The notes: generated from the sequence alone by a model not told the origin. A stretch of DNA of 64,000 nt from Clostridiales bacterium (GCA_017552455.1 JAFZPX010000053.1:62001-126000), one strand, 5' to 3'; numbered from the stretch's first letter, positions 7,330 to 16,749 are shown. Program-made: numbers and translations.

Positions 7330-8484
7330 TCAAGAAAGGTCGTTCACGCCCTCGACGTAGAAGTCGATATATGCGCGGAGCACAGGATCGTAAAGGGTGG
7401 GCTCGCCTGCCTCGACGATGACTTCACCACTGTTAGATTCAAGATCACAGGCAATCAGGTCAACTGAGACATTATTAGCTTCTCCGCTGAAAGATAACTG
7501 AGTGCCCGAGAAGACATCGAACTGACCTGATAAGAAAAGATCGACTGTCAGATCAAAAGCCTCTGCAACTCGCGGATCGCAGGCTTCATTCAACTCAGAG
7601 ATTGAGATGTACTGATCATACATATCACCGTAGAAGTTGCCGTTCATGTTAGTTACAAACTCAGAAGCTGCGGATTCTTCCATCGCAGTCTTGATAGCCA
7701 GCTCATAGAAGCCCTCGAGATCCTCGACAGGATAAGTGAGCAATGAATCAGGATTGGAAAGATCAAATACATATCCGCAGTGGATATCGTTGACAAGATG
7801 GGCGCGCGCCGCTTCGATAGTTGAAGCATCAGCGTGCTCATCAAGAGATTCAAGATATACAACAGCATCAGGATTGACTGCGCGCGCACCGAGCGTGAAA
7901 GCATCTATGATCGATCTTGATTCAGAATCACTTCTGACCTCAACGTTGATGAATCCTAACTCGTTGATGCCTGAATTCAGAGTCTGGAAGCCTGCCGCAA
8001 TACCTGACAGATAAGCGGCCTGATATATGCGGCCGCTGTAATTGATGAAGTTATTATAGTTGCTGATGTATCCGCCGTACTGGCAGAAGACCACTTCAGG
8101 ATATTCCTCAGCTGCTTCAGCGAAGGAATACATATAATCAAAATCAACGCAGAAGATAATGTCGCAGCCGTAATCAACAAGATCTTCAACTGCATTTCTC
8201 AACTGGTCGTCATCATCCTCAGGAACTTCATCGACTATTCTGAAAGAAGCTACACCGCAGGCTTCACATGCAGCAGCCAAAGCTTCATTCTGCATAAAGG
8301 TTACGCCTTCCGTATCCCTCTTATCACCTGCATAAATCGCACCGACAACAAAGTTGCCGTCAGAAGCGACAGGCACTCCTGGCTCAGAGGACTCGATAGT
8401 CTCCGTTGTAATGTCAACACAGCCTGTAAGCATACAAGCTGACAAAACACTTAATGCAACAACGGAAACTGCTAACTTCTTCAT
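7330..8484 (-). CDS. BMP-family (PnrA/Med-like) substrate-binding lipoprotein
   Basis: A 384-residue lipoprotein with a signal peptide (about 1-21) and lipobox LTGC (Cys22). The mature part matches the basic membrane protein family of periplasmic-type binding proteins, known for PnrA and Med: FVVGAIYAGDKRDTEGVTF at the start of the fold, DIIFCVDFDYMYSFAEAAEEYP, and GYVFDLSNPDS. Known members bind purine nucleosides. Its start overlaps the end of xpt by 4 bp, and hpt lies in the same gene run, which supports a purine-related ligand. No permease or ATPase genes are nearby. It is the last gene of the run; the octamer array begins 8 bases after its stop and no clear terminator with a T-run is seen. 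Confidence 0.85.
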   Translation of the reverse strand: MKKLAVSVVALSVLSACMLTGCVDITTETIESSEPGVPVASDGNFVVGAIYAGDKRDTEGVTFMQNEALAAACEACGVASFRIVDEVPEDDDDQLRNAVEDLVDYGCDIIFCVDFDYMYSFAEAAEEYPEVVFCQYGGYISNYNNFINYSGRIYQAAYLSGIAAGFQTLNSGINELGFINVEVRSDSESRSIIDAFTLGARAVNPDAVVYLESLDEHADASTIEAARAHLVNDIHCGYVFDLSNPDSLLTYPVEDLEGFYELAIKTAMEESAASEFVTNMNGNFYGDMYDQYISISELNEACDPRVAEAFDLTVDLFLSGQFDVFSGTQLSFSGEANNVSVDLIACDLESNSGEVIVEAGEPTLYDPVLRAYIDFYVEGVNDLS

Positions 8485-9065
8485 GTGTTCTCTAACTCGC
8501 GGAAAACTATCTTTCCGTCTTCCATGGAATCGATAATGGCAAGCGACTCGACGCGTACGCCTTCTTCTCTTAAAAGATCGCCTCCGCTCTGGAAACCCTT
8601 CTCGATAGCAATCAGGGCACCTGCAAGGTTCGCACCCGACTGCTCGACAATATGGATAAGTCCATTCAGTGCATTACCGAGAGCGAGGAAGTCATCTACG
8701 AGAAGAATTACATCATCAGGCTGAAGGTACTTCTTGCTTACAACGATATCGAATGTCTGCTTATGCGTATAAGAATAGACAGAAGCCTTGTAAACATCAT
8801 TCGTTATATTGGAGCTGCCGTACTTCTTGGCATATACCATCGGCACGTGAAGCTGCTGGGCAACAGCGAAAGCAACCGCTATGCCGGAAGCCTCCAATGT
8901 AAGCACCTTTGTGATGCCGGCATCCTTATAGAGCCTTGCACCCTCCTTAGCGATAAGAGTCATGAAGTCAGTATCGACCTGCTGGTTAAGAAAGCTTCCA
9001 ACCTTAAGTACGTTACCTGTAAGAACTTCGCCTTCAGCAAGGATCTTATCTTCAAGTGCTTTCAT
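8481..9065 (-). CDS. xpt: Xanthine phosphoribosyltransferase
   Basis: Converts xanthine and PRPP to XMP in purine salvage; cytoplasmic. The 194 residues fit the Xpt family: N-terminal MKALEDKILAEGEVL, the hydrophobic segment LEASGIAVAFAVAQQLHVPMVYAKK, and the PRPP-binding motif VILLVDDFLALGNALNGL. It starts 12 bp after ftsH and overlaps the BMP lipoprotein gene by 4 bp. There is no room for the guanine riboswitch that often controls xpt in Firmicutes, so control must come from the upstream transcript. A second PRTase gene (hpt) lies on the other side of ftsH. Confidence 0.95.
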   Translation of the reverse strand: MKALEDKILAEGEVLTGNVLKVGSFLNQQVDTDFMTLIAKEGARLYKDAGITKVLTLEASGIAVAFAVAQQLHVPMVYAKKYGSSNITNDVYKASVYSYTHKQTFDIVVSKKYLQPDDVILLVDDFLALGNALNGLIHIVEQSGANLAGALIAIEKGFQSGGDLLREEGVRVESLAIIDSMEDGKIVFRELENT

Positions 9066-9077
9066 GTATTACCTCAA

Positions 9078-11168
9078 TCAAAGCTCTGAGTCATCAAACT
9101 CTGTCTTCTCATCGGAAGAAACTTCAGTGGGCTTTTCTTCAGCGGGCGCATCGGATTCCTCAGCCTTCTTAGCGTCCTCAGCCTTTGCTTCAGCCTCAGA
9201 AGCCTTCTGCTCAGCTTCCTTAGCTTCGCGAGCCTTACGCTCCTCTTCCTTCTTCTGCTCGAGGATCTTATCTGCAAGAGCAAGGTCACCCTCAGCCTCG
9301 AAGATAGCCTCGAACTCAGGACCGTCAACCTTATAGTTCTCGATAAGTCTTGAAGCGAGACCTTCGATAGTGGTCTTTCTCTCGATGAGGATCTTCTTTG
9401 TATCCTCATAGCACTCGGAGATGATTCTCTGAACTTCCTTATCAATCTCATAAGCTGTCGCATCAGAATAGCTCTGAACCTGACCGAAGGACTGACCTAC
9501 AAAGATCTCTTCATTCTCGTTACCGAAGACCATGTTACGGAACTTAGGTGACAGACCGAATCTCTTAACCATCGCAGTAGCGATTCTGTTACAGGACTGA
9601 AGGTCTGAAGAAGCACCTGTTGATACTTCGCCAAGAAAGATCTCTTCTGCAGCACGTCCGCCGAGGGACATTCTGATATTGTCGAGGAGCATCTTCTCTG
9701 TGTGGTAGTCGAGGTCCTCGATAGGCTTATAAGCCGTAAATCCGCCGGCCTGACCTGCAGGAATGATCGTTACACGGTCTACCTTCTCATAATCGGATGT
9801 AGCACGCAGAACAACAGCGTGTCCTGCCTCGTGGTAAGCAGTAAGTCTCTTGGTCTTATCTGTAAGCTTCTTGGAATTCTTCTCAGGACCCATCATTACA
9901 CGGAATGTAGCGTCGTTGATCTCAAGAGGAGTAATCTCCTTCTTGTTACGTCTTGCAGAAAGAAGCGCAGCCTCGTTAAGGAGGTTCTCGAGATCAGCTC
10001 CTGTGAAACCTACAGTAGACAGAGCTACTTCACGCAGGCTTACATCCTTGGCAAGCGGCTTACCCTTCGCATGGATCTTAAGGATAGCCTCACGCTCATC
10101 AGCATCAGGAGGATTTACCATGATTCTTCTGTCAAATCTTCCGGGTCTGAGCAACGCGGGGTCAAGTACATCGACACGGTTTGTCGCAGCGATGACGATG
10201 ATATTCGTATTTACATCAAAACCGTCCATCTCAACGAGGATCTGGTTAAGTGTCTGCTCACGCTCGTCCTGTCCGCCACCGATACCGGAACCTCTCTTAC
10301 GGCCTACAGCATCAATCTCATCGATAAAGATAACAGCGGGCGCTGCCTTCTTAGCATCAGCGAAAAGGCTTCTTACACGTGAAGCTCCTACACCGACGAG
10401 CATCTCTACGAAGTCGGAACCTGAGATATAGAAGAACGGGCAGTTAGCTTCACCTGCAACAGCACGTGCAAGCAAAGTCTTACCTGTACCGGGAAGTCCG
10501 TGCAGAAGAACACCCTTAGGGATCTTCGCGCCGAGCTCTCTGTACTTCTTGGGATACTTAAGGAAGTCAACGACCTCCGACAGTTCTTCCTTCTCTTCAA
10601 CAGAACCTGCAACGTCCGTGAACTTGACCTTGATCTCGTTCGGGCTTGTAAGCTTAGCTCTGTTGTTGCCAAAGGAGAATACTCCGTTATCGCCCTTAGT
10701 CTGTCTGCTAAGGTTAACGAAGATTATTACTGCAAGAATAACCATACCGAGGATGGACAGACCGTTAAGGATCATTGCCCAGTCGACAGGCTCAGTGTAG
10801 TTATAGTTGTCGATAAGACCTTCAGACTTGTACTCATCGAGCTTGTTGATAAGGTCATCCACATACTCGTAAGGTACATTCTGTGTGGTCTGCTGCTTCA
10901 GACCCTGAAGGTCTGTATACTCGATCGTTACCGTAGTTCCGTTAACATCGACATTCTCTACCGTGTAATCACTGTTCTCGATGATCTCGACTACATCAGA
11001 GAGTGTGGTCTTCTCTACACCGCCGTTACGGTTACCGAACATTACCGTCGAGAAGATCAACAGTATCGCGATCAGTACGATATAGAATAATGCTGTTGCT
11101 CCGAACCTAGGCGGTCTGTTAGCCGGGGTCTTGTTCGGTTCTTTGTTTTCAGGGCTGTTGCTCATCAT
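9078..11168 (-). CDS. ftsH: ATP-dependent zinc metalloprotease FtsH
   Basis: Membrane-anchored AAA+ protease that pulls out and degrades damaged membrane proteins and short-lived regulators. Seen in 696 residues: two transmembrane spans (about 24-45 and 135-153) flanking an outer domain, Walker A GLPGTGKT (224-231), Walker B IFIDEID (280-286), the second region of homology, and the zinc site HEAGH (446-450). The last 65 residues are a Glu/Ala/Lys-rich charged tail longer than needed for the protease. It follows hpt with a 20-bp overlap; hpt-ftsH after tilS is a conserved Firmicutes order. A GAGG ribosome binding site precedes the doubled ATG. Confidence 0.97.
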   Translation of the reverse strand: MMSNSPENKEPNKTPANRPPRFGATALFYIVLIAILLIFSTVMFGNRNGGVEKTTLSDVVEIIENSDYTVENVDVNGTTVTIEYTDLQGLKQQTTQNVPYEYVDDLINKLDEYKSEGLIDNYNYTEPVDWAMILNGLSILGMVILAVIIFVNLSRQTKGDNGVFSFGNNRAKLTSPNEIKVKFTDVAGSVEEKEELSEVVDFLKYPKKYRELGAKIPKGVLLHGLPGTGKTLLARAVAGEANCPFFYISGSDFVEMLVGVGASRVRSLFADAKKAAPAVIFIDEIDAVGRKRGSGIGGGQDEREQTLNQILVEMDGFDVNTNIIVIAATNRVDVLDPALLRPGRFDRRIMVNPPDADEREAILKIHAKGKPLAKDVSLREVALSTVGFTGADLENLLNEAALLSARRNKKEITPLEINDATFRVMMGPEKNSKKLTDKTKRLTAYHEAGHAVVLRATSDYEKVDRVTIIPAGQAGGFTAYKPIEDLDYHTEKMLLDNIRMSLGGRAAEEIFLGEVSTGASSDLQSCNRIATAMVKRFGLSPKFRNMVFGNENEEIFVGQSFGQVQSYSDATAYEIDKEVQRIISECYEDTKKILIERKTTIEGLASRLIENYKVDGPEFEAIFEAEGDLALADKILEQKKEEERKAREAKEAEQKASEAEAKAEDAKKAEESDAPAEEKPTEVSSDEKTEFDDSEL

Positions 11169-11691
11169 CTATCCTCACTATCTTTACATCTTTGAATTGA
11201 CGATACTCACCGTCATAGTCCAGGCCGTAACCTACGACGAAGCTGTCCGGTATCGTGAAACAGTTGTAATCCGGAACAAGCTCCACCACTCTTCTGCTCG
11301 GCTTGTCAAATGCAGTGCATATCTTTATTGATTTGGGACCGCGCTCACTTAGCATCTGGCGAAGCTTCAGAAGCGTTCTTCCCGTATCTATGATGTCTTC
11401 AACTAACAGGACATTCTCACCCTTGATATCGGAAGAGATATCCTTCTTGATTTTAAGCTCACCTGTGGAAGTATCTCCCACATAGCTTGAAACCTGTACA
11501 AAATCTATCTTCACGGGCAGGTCGAGATTCCTTACGAGATCTGCGCAGAAAATGAATGCGCCTGTAAGGACACCGATAACAGTAACCGGCTCGCCGTTAT
11601 AGTCGCGGCTTATCTCGGCAGCAACTTCTTTGACTCTGCTGACTATCTGATCCTCAGGGATCATTACTTCAAGCTTGTCCACCCGTCTCAT
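11149..11691 (-). CDS. hpt: Hypoxanthine phosphoribosyltransferase
   Basis: Salvages hypoxanthine and guanine to IMP and GMP with PRPP. The 180-residue protein has the family marks: EVMIPEDQIVSRVKEVA at the N-terminus, the flexible loop VQVSSYVGDTSTG, the PRPP motif VLLVEDIIDTGRTL, and DFVVGYGLDY-like residues near the end (SFVVGYGLDYDGEYR). The start overlaps the end of tilS by 23 bp if the first ATG is used. A second ATG at 11664 is possible, but would remove residues conserved in the family. The order tilS-hpt-ftsH is widely kept in Firmicutes. Confidence 0.95.
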   Translation of the reverse strand: MRRVDKLEVMIPEDQIVSRVKEVAAEISRDYNGEPVTVIGVLTGAFIFCADLVRNLDLPVKIDFVQVSSYVGDTSTGELKIKKDISSDIKGENVLLVEDIIDTGRTLLKLRQMLSERGPKSIKICTAFDKPSRRVVELVPDYNCFTIPDSFVVGYGLDYDGEYRQFKDVKIVRIDDEQQP

Positions 11692-13195
11692 CCTTTCTTA
11701 AGACTTCGAGCATTATCAGCATTTCCTTCACAGGATCGCTTTGCTGCTCAAGCCATTTCTGTCTGGACTTCGAAGACACAAATCCATCTGTGTGGCCTAA
11801 TCCCGGAACCCACAGGATCCTCCCGCCGGAAGTTACGGCGATCAGATGCTCTCTGGCATCCCTCGGAACCTTCAGATCCGACATCATTTTACGGATATCG
11901 GCATTATGCGGACTTCCTGCCTTCCTGATAGTCCCATCAGCCGGACTTACACCGATATCAAGGTCTTCCTCGGCGCAAATCCACGAATAAGTATTATATA
12001 CTATAGCCTCGCTATTCTCAACGACAGACGCCCTTATCACGAGGTCAGAATCAGGCAATTCAAAGGTTTTTGCCCCCTCCTCGAGCTCATCACGGCTCAC
12101 ATGGATGGCAAAAGCTTCAGGAACCGCAGGAAAACCCATATAAGTAGCCATCGCGCAGCACACAGCCGTCACGCCCTCTTCCCCGCAGAAGCCGAGGAGT
12201 CCGCCGCACACGACAGCAGTCCTGCCGAAAGGCATATCCGCATAATGGGTGCCGTCCTTAAGCTTCATAAGGTCCATCACTATATCTACATGCTTCGTCT
12301 CGAAGTCCGTAAGATTGCCGAAGACTTCCTCCCACAAAAGCCTTACAACACGCGTTCCGACCGCAGGATGAAGAGCACACACCTCATCCGCCTTCGCGAA
12401 AAGGTACTTCCCTTCCTTCACCACACACTTCTTATATGCCTCCGAAGCAGTTACGCTGATAAAGTCCTCATCACGGGAAAGCAGCGTATATGCATCATAC
12501 ACGGCATCTTCAGGAGTCTTAACAGACACCTCCCTTATAAGCGGCATTATGTCGTTACGCCACTTGTTACGCGTCACGTCAGACTCGAGATTTGTCTCGT
12601 CCGTCGCATAAGCTGTGCCTCTTTCCTCAAGGTAACTGAGGATCTCCTCCTTCGTCACGCCAAGGAGCGGACGGATAATACCTGGGTCAGATGCCATCGC
12701 CGTCAGCCCTTCAAGGCCTGTTCCCCTGAAAAGGTTCATCATAAAAGTCTCGGCAAGGTCGCCCTTATGGTGAGCAGTCGCGATCTTTACACTCTCGCGC
12801 TCTGCCCCAAGCTCCTTTGAAGCTTCCAAAGCGCACTCCGCGAAAGCTTCATACCTTAAGATGCGTCCCGTCTCTTCCAGTCCGCGTCCTAGATCTTCAG
12901 CCTTCGCCTTTACATCATAGTGGTATGACTTACAGGGAATTCCGAGCTTATCTGCAAGGCTCAATGCCAGGAATTCATCATCCTTGGCGCTCTCCCTGAG
13001 TCCATGGTTAACATGCACTGCATAAAGCTTGGGGAAATCCCTCTTATTGGCAACAAGTTCAGAAAGAACACTTATGAGCGCCACTGAATCAGGACCGCCT
13101 GACAGACCCGTTACAATACACGAAACACCGACAAGAAGCTTCCTGTCGGTGCAATATTCATAAATCTTTTCAGCAAATCCGGATAGTGCCATCAA
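11669..13195 (-). CDS. tilS: tRNA(Ile)-lysidine synthase
   Basis: Uses ATP to attach lysine to C34 of the tRNA-Ile with anticodon CAU, changing it to read AUA. The N-terminal PP-loop ATPase motif SGGPDS is at 32-37, followed by YAVHVNHGLRESAKDDE and the HHKGDLAETFMMNLFRGTGLEGL segment that carries the substrate-binding His and Arg residues. The C-terminal part (about 390-480) fits the TilS C-terminal domain, with KVPRDAREHLIAVTSGGRILWVPG. At 508 residues it is somewhat longer than many homologues. Overlaps dnaB by 4 bp upstream and hpt by 23 bp downstream. Confidence 0.93.
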   Translation of the reverse strand: MMALSGFAEKIYEYCTDRKLLVGVSCIVTGLSGGPDSVALISVLSELVANKRDFPKLYAVHVNHGLRESAKDDEFLALSLADKLGIPCKSYHYDVKAKAEDLGRGLEETGRILRYEAFAECALEASKELGAERESVKIATAHHKGDLAETFMMNLFRGTGLEGLTAMASDPGIIRPLLGVTKEEILSYLEERGTAYATDETNLESDVTRNKWRNDIMPLIREVSVKTPEDAVYDAYTLLSRDEDFISVTASEAYKKCVVKEGKYLFAKADEVCALHPAVGTRVVRLLWEEVFGNLTDFETKHVDIVMDLMKLKDGTHYADMPFGRTAVVCGGLLGFCGEEGVTAVCCAMATYMGFPAVPEAFAIHVSRDELEEGAKTFELPDSDLVIRASVVENSEAIVYNTYSWICAEEDLDIGVSPADGTIRKAGSPHNADIRKMMSDLKVPRDAREHLIAVTSGGRILWVPGLGHTDGFVSSKSRQKWLEQQSDPVKEMLIMLEVLRKDETGGQA

Positions 13196-14817
13196 AAGTC
13201 GCCCGGAAGGTCATCATGCACATCATCGCTGAAGAATGCTTCATTCTCAGACATATCGCCAGGATCATCACCGTCATCCGGCATCGGCTCATCCGGGAAA
13301 GGTGCATCCTCAGGAATCGGGGCATCTGCATCCGCGGATTCTTCAAAGTGATAATCACCTGATGCTCTGTCGGATGTTGTAGTTCTTGTATATGCAGATC
13401 CGTTAGTCGTAGGATCGATAGGATCTCCGTTACGGTCAACTTCGAAGAACAACGTCTTGGCACCATACCACTTAACATATGCGGTATCAGTCTCACCATG
13501 TCTGTTCTTGGCAACGATGAGCTGAGCATCCTCAACCTGAGGCTTCTCGGATGCATCCTTCTTCTTGGAATAGTAAGATGGTCTGTGAATGAAGATAACA
13601 CAGTCGGCATCCTGCTCGATCGCACCGGAATCTCTGATGTTCGCAAGAGTCGGAATATGCTCGTCATCGTCTCCCGTCTCAGTACCTCTGTTGAGCTGTG
13701 ACAAGGCAATGACCGGGACCTGAAGCTCCTTGGCAAGAACCTTCAATGAACGGGAGATATCGGCAATCTCATTCTGTCTTGATCCGACGTTACGCTCCGC
13801 AGACTTAAGCAGCTGCAGGTAGTCGATGATGACAAGCGAGATAGGCTGTTCTGCCATAAGTTCCTGACACTTAGTCATGATATCCATGGGGTTCGTGTTG
13901 GTCTTCTCATCGATATAGATGCTAAGATCCGCGATATCCCCGAGAACTTCACCTAACTGGGCAACCTCTTCACGGTTAACCTCGCCTCGGATGATCTTCT
14001 TGTAATTAACTGAAGACTTCGCAGCAAGGATACGGTTCGCGATCTCGGCCTTACTCATCTCGAGTGAGAAGATAGCGACACGCTTGCTGTACATTGTTGC
14101 TACGTTGGTAGCGATATTAAGAACAAGTGCGGTCTTACCCATACCAGGTCTTGCAGCAATGATATTAACTGTACCCGGCTTAAAACCGCCTGTAATGTTA
14201 TCTAGATAAGAGAATCCTGTCTTAACGGCTCTGTTAACAATCTTACCTTCAGCCGCCTCACGAAGCTCACTTAAGTTTCTCTTCAAGATGACGGACAGCT
14301 TCTCAAAGCCTGTCGTATCATCCTTGACCTTAAGTTCATTGAGCTTTCCGACACCCAAGTCAACAACATCATTAACAGAAGACTCACGCTTCTTGGCTGT
14401 CTTAAGAAGGTCATCAAGAGTAGTGATAAGCCTTCTTGACTGTGAGTTAGAAAGCACAACGTCGATATAAGAATCAAGTGATGACTTTACGCAGTTATAG
14501 TTAGCGATATCATAGACAGCCTGATCGCCGCCGACCTTATTGAGATTACCATCAGCTCTGAGCTGCTCGGTAACTTTCGTTCGGTCTGTTTTATCGCCGG
14601 CAATATAAAGCTTCAGGATTGCTCCGAAGATAAGCTCATGCTTGGGGTCGACAAAGTCACCCGCTGACACTCTCTTAACTACGGAACTTTCAAGGGATTC
14701 CCTGCTGCGCATACAAAGCGCGAGGATAGCCTTCTCAGACTCCTGGGCATTATAAGTTGACCCCGCTACCGAGGTATTGGATTCAGCAAGATTGTCCTGA
14801 AGATCGCGGTCTGACAT
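13192..14817 (-). CDS. dnaB: Replicative DNA helicase DnaB
   Basis: Hexameric 5'-3' helicase that unwinds DNA at the replication fork (called DnaC in Bacillus). The N-terminal domain (about 24-130) is followed by a RecA-like ATPase domain with Walker A ARPGMGKTA (222-230), the H3/Walker B region SLVIIDYLQLL, and SRSLKVLAKELQVPVIALSQLNR. No intein or insertion is present. The last 70 residues are very acidic, rich in Asp, Glu and Pro, and look unstructured, a longer tail than usual. It overlaps rplI by one base (TAATG), the rplI-dnaB pairing that is typical for Firmicutes. Confidence 0.96.
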   Translation of the reverse strand: MSDRDLQDNLAESNTSVAGSTYNAQESEKAILALCMRSRESLESSVVKRVSAGDFVDPKHELIFGAILKLYIAGDKTDRTKVTEQLRADGNLNKVGGDQAVYDIANYNCVKSSLDSYIDVVLSNSQSRRLITTLDDLLKTAKKRESSVNDVVDLGVGKLNELKVKDDTTGFEKLSVILKRNLSELREAAEGKIVNRAVKTGFSYLDNITGGFKPGTVNIIAARPGMGKTALVLNIATNVATMYSKRVAIFSLEMSKAEIANRILAAKSSVNYKKIIRGEVNREEVAQLGEVLGDIADLSIYIDEKTNTNPMDIMTKCQELMAEQPISLVIIDYLQLLKSAERNVGSRQNEIADISRSLKVLAKELQVPVIALSQLNRGTETGDDDEHIPTLANIRDSGAIEQDADCVIFIHRPSYYSKKKDASEKPQVEDAQLIVAKNRHGETDTAYVKWYGAKTLFFEVDRNGDPIDPTTNGSAYTRTTTSDRASGDYHFEESADADAPIPEDAPFPDEPMPDDGDDPGDMSENEAFFSDDVHDDLPGDF

Positions 14818-15260
14818 TAAAGAGCCTCAACCTCGACATTGATCTGGCAAGATACCTTAGGATGGAGCTTAATTCTTACTCCGCATGTTCCTACGCTCTT
14901 GATGGGAGCTTCAATAACTACCTGCTTCTTCTCGATGTCATAACCATTCTTCTTAAGAAGGTCAGATACATCGGCTGCAGTAACAGCACCGTAGAGCTTT
15001 CCGCCCTCGCCACTCTTCATCTTCATTGTGAAAGACTTACCGCCGAGATCCTTGCTCAATTCCAAAGCAGCCTCGTAAGCTCTCTTCTCATGCTCAGCAC
15101 GTGCGCCCTGCTTGAGCTTAACTTCATTCAAATTAGCAGCTGAAGACTCCTTCGCGAGCTTCTTCTTCAACAGGAAGTTTCTGCCATAACCATCGCTAAC
15201 TTCCACTACCTGGCCTTCCTTGCCAAGTCCCTTAACATCCTGTAAAAGAATTACTTTCAT
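14817..15260 (-). CDS. rplI: 50S ribosomal protein L9
   Basis: Large-subunit protein with two globular domains joined by a long helix. The 147 residues have the N-terminal signature [21 protein letters not shown] and NFLLKKKLA, the connecting helix (about 40-75) and the rRNA-binding C-terminal domain ending with a beta strand ([11 protein letters not shown]). An intrinsic terminator lies 29 bases upstream, between rpsR and rplI, so rplI-dnaB depends on read-through or on a promoter not recognised. The stop codon shares a base with the dnaB start. Confidence 0.97.
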   Translation of the reverse strand: MKVILLQDVKGLGKEGQVVEVSDGYGRNFLLKKKLAKESSAANLNEVKLKQGARAEHEKRAYEAALELSKDLGGKSFTMKMKSGEGGKLYGAVTAADVSDLLKKNGYDIEKKQVVIEAPIKSVGTCGVRIKLHPKVSCQINVEVEAL

Positions 15261-15288
15261 ACATCCCTCCGAAGTGTCTTTAAATTAA

Positions 15289-15317
15289 AAAATCGGGCAC
15301 CCCGCAAGGTGCCCGAT
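15289..15317 (-). terminator. Intrinsic terminator after rpsR
   Basis: On the minus strand ATCGGGCACC pairs with GGTGCCCGAT around a TTGCGG loop, followed by TTTTTAATTT. It would end the rpsF-ssb-rpsR transcript or reduce read-through into rplI. On the plus strand the tail is ATAATTATAT, so it acts mainly on the minus strand. Confidence 0.9.
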
Positions 15318-15347
15318 AATTATATACCATCTGACAGGCTATTTCTA

Positions 15348-15626
15348 TCAGCCTGCATCGTAAGGCAGAAGAGCAACCTGGCGAGCACGCTTGATCGCTG
15401 TTGTGAGCTCTCTCTGGTGCTTAGCGCATGTTCCTGTCATTCTTCTGGGGAGGATCTTACCTCTCTCAGAGATATACTTGCCGAGGCGTGCTGTATCGAG
15501 GAAATCGATCATCTCAACCTTCTCAGCGCAGAATGAACATGTCTTTCTTCTGTTTCTTCTGGGTCTCATAGGGCTTCCGCCAAACTCGCGGCCGGCCTTA
15601 GGTTCTCTAACATTGTTCTCAGCCAT
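15348..15626 (-). CDS. rpsR: 30S ribosomal protein S18 (zinc-ribbon form)
   Basis: Small-subunit protein that pairs with S6 on the platform of the 30S subunit. The 92 residues show the basic N-terminus, [11 protein letters not shown], and the conserved [26 protein letters not shown] core. Cys30, Cys33, Cys67 and His70 would bind zinc, the C+ form of S18; organisms often keep a second zinc-free copy, but none is in this window. It lies 12 bp after ssb in the standard rpsF-ssb-rpsR order and is followed by a terminator. Confidence 0.97.
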   Translation of the reverse strand: MAENNVREPKAGREFGGSPMRPRRNRRKTCSFCAEKVEMIDFLDTARLGKYISERGKILPRRMTGTCAKHQRELTTAIKRARQVALLPYDAG

Positions 15627-15638
15627 TGTTTTTACTCC

Positions 15639-16190
15639 TTAAAAACTGATGTTTCCCGTATCGTCATCGATGGGGAATGGAAGACTCAACTCGTCGTCAG
15701 ATCCGGCAAATGAACTGTCGTCACTACTATCCGGAATGATCTGTCTCTGAGGTGCGACGGGCGCCGATGCTGCTGCACCGCTGTTAGGTGCGTCGTCGTA
15801 GGATCTGGAATAGTTGTTATTGTTGTTGTACTGACGGGGCTGGCTTGCGTTGCCGTTACCGTTGCCTGCTGCATTAGCAGAATCTACGAACTCGGCTTCG
15901 TCTACCACAACTTCAGTCACATAGCGCTTCTGACCGCTTGCATCATCGAATGTTCTTGTCTGGATACTGCCGACTACTGCGATCTTGGAACCCTTATGGA
16001 AATAAGAGCTGATGAAGTTCGCTGTCTGTCTCCAAGCAACACAGCTGATGAAGTCTGCCTGGCGCTGACCGTTGTTATCCTTGAAACGTCTGTCAACCGC
16101 AAGTGTGAATCTGCATACAGTAACCTGTGAAGCAGTATTCTTAACTTCAGGATCCTTAGTAAGTCTTCCGACCAAAATTACTTTGTTCAT
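15639..16190 (-). CDS. ssb: Single-stranded DNA-binding protein
   Basis: Coats single-stranded DNA during replication, recombination and repair. The OB-fold (residues 1-105) is clear: MNKVILVGRLTKDPEVKNT, CRFTLAVDR, FISCVAWRQTANFI and KGSKIAVVGSIQTRTFDD. A Gly/Asn/Gln-rich flexible linker follows (about 110-150), with Asn repeats. The C-terminal tip is acidic (FPIDDDTGNISF), a variant of the usual DDDIPF tip that binds partner proteins. It lies between rpsF and rpsR, the conserved order. Confidence 0.96.
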   Translation of the reverse strand: MNKVILVGRLTKDPEVKNTASQVTVCRFTLAVDRRFKDNNGQRQADFISCVAWRQTANFISSYFHKGSKIAVVGSIQTRTFDDASGQKRYVTEVVVDEAEFVDSANAAGNGNGNASQPRQYNNNNNYSRSYDDAPNSGAAASAPVAPQRQIIPDSSDDSSFAGSDDELSLPFPIDDDTGNISF

Positions 16191-16214
16191 GCTTCTTCCT
16201 CCGTAATCGGGGTT

Positions 16215-16502
16215 TTACTCACCGACGCGGACAACTAAGTAACGAAGAACGCCTGCTGTGATCTTGAGAACACGCTCAAGCTCTCTGGGGAACTCAACGG
16301 GTGCTGTGAAAAGAACCTTGAAGTATGTTCCTTCCTTAGCATCATTGATCTCGTAAGCAAGCTTCTTGGTTCCGAGATTGTCGAGAGCATCAACTGTTCC
16401 GACGGAAGCGATCTTGGACTGGATGCTCTCGATAAGAGCGTTTACAGTCTCCTCACCCTTCGCGGGATCAAGAACAACTACCAACTGATACTGATTAGCC
16501 AT
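16215..16502 (-). CDS. rpsF: 30S ribosomal protein S6
   Basis: Small-subunit protein that binds S18 on the 30S platform. The 95 residues have the typical alpha/beta fold with YQLVVVLDPAKGEE at the N-terminus and the GTKKLAYEINDAKEGTYFKVLF strand-turn-strand. First gene of the rpsF-ssb-rpsR transcript, with a strong TAAGGAGGTG ribosome binding site. The 5' leader is about 180 bases long, which leaves room for autoregulation. Confidence 0.96.
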   Translation of the reverse strand: MANQYQLVVVLDPAKGEETVNALIESIQSKIASVGTVDALDNLGTKKLAYEINDAKEGTYFKVLFTAPVEFPRELERVLKITAGVLRYLVVRVGE

Positions 16503-16520
16503 AAATATTCACCTCCTTAT

Positions 16521-16549
16521 GGACATTAGGCCCGACACCGAGTATCGAG
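16521..16549 (-). promoter_or_regulatory. Hairpin in the rpsF leader, possible autoregulatory element
   Basis: The leader RNA just before the rpsF ribosome binding site can form an 8-bp stem, CTCGATAC with GTGTCGGG around a UCG loop (16531-16549, two G-U pairs among them). It may be an S6/S18 control site, but I could not find the CCG bulge of the known S6:S18 motif. Also in this leader is CTGTTTTTTAATAACAG, a weak inverted repeat near 16561-16577. Confidence 0.35.
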
Positions 16550-16690
16550 CAAGGATTATGCTGTTATTAAAAAACAGCAAGGGTGAGAATAGCACAGCAA
16601 AAGCCGTAAAGTCAAGTAAAATACTTAATCTGTTCTCTCTTAGTCTCGTAATCTTAGTAATCTGCGTCAATCAAAAACCGTTTTGAGATA

Positions 16691-16719
16691 ATTATAGACG
16701 CTCAAATATCATTTGTCTA
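16691..16719 (-). promoter_or_regulatory. Promoter of rpsF-ssb-rpsR
   Basis: -35 TAGACA (16714-16719), 17-bp spacer and -10 TATAAT (16691-16696) on the minus strand. The transcript would start near 16684, about 180 bases before the rpsF start. A perfect 14-bp palindrome, CAAACAATTGTTTG (16727-16740), sits just upstream of the -35 and could be a regulator site. Confidence 0.8.
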
Positions 16720-16749
16720 TGATTTTCAAACAATTGTTTGTTACAATTT

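Noticed and set aside
7197..7421. 74-residue plus-strand frame across the octamer array
   Set aside because: It reads through the repeats and then across the end of the BMP lipoprotein gene in antisense, without a ribosome binding site.
8481..9078. Guanine riboswitch before xpt
   Set aside because: Only 12 bases separate ftsH from xpt, so there is no room.
9702..10382. 226-residue plus-strand frame opposite ftsH
   Set aside because: It is a shadow of the conserved AAA+ region and has no family features.
11846..12820. 324-residue plus-strand frame opposite tilS
   Set aside because: It lies wholly opposite a recognised gene, is rich in His, Arg and Ser, and shows no family motif.
16503..16684. 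Known S6:S18 leader motif before rpsF
   Set aside because: The CCG trinucleotide in a bulge, required by the known motif, was not found in the leader.
16727..16740. Terminator after tsaC
   Set aside because: CAAACAATTGTTTG is a palindrome without a loop and is not followed by a T-run on the minus strand.
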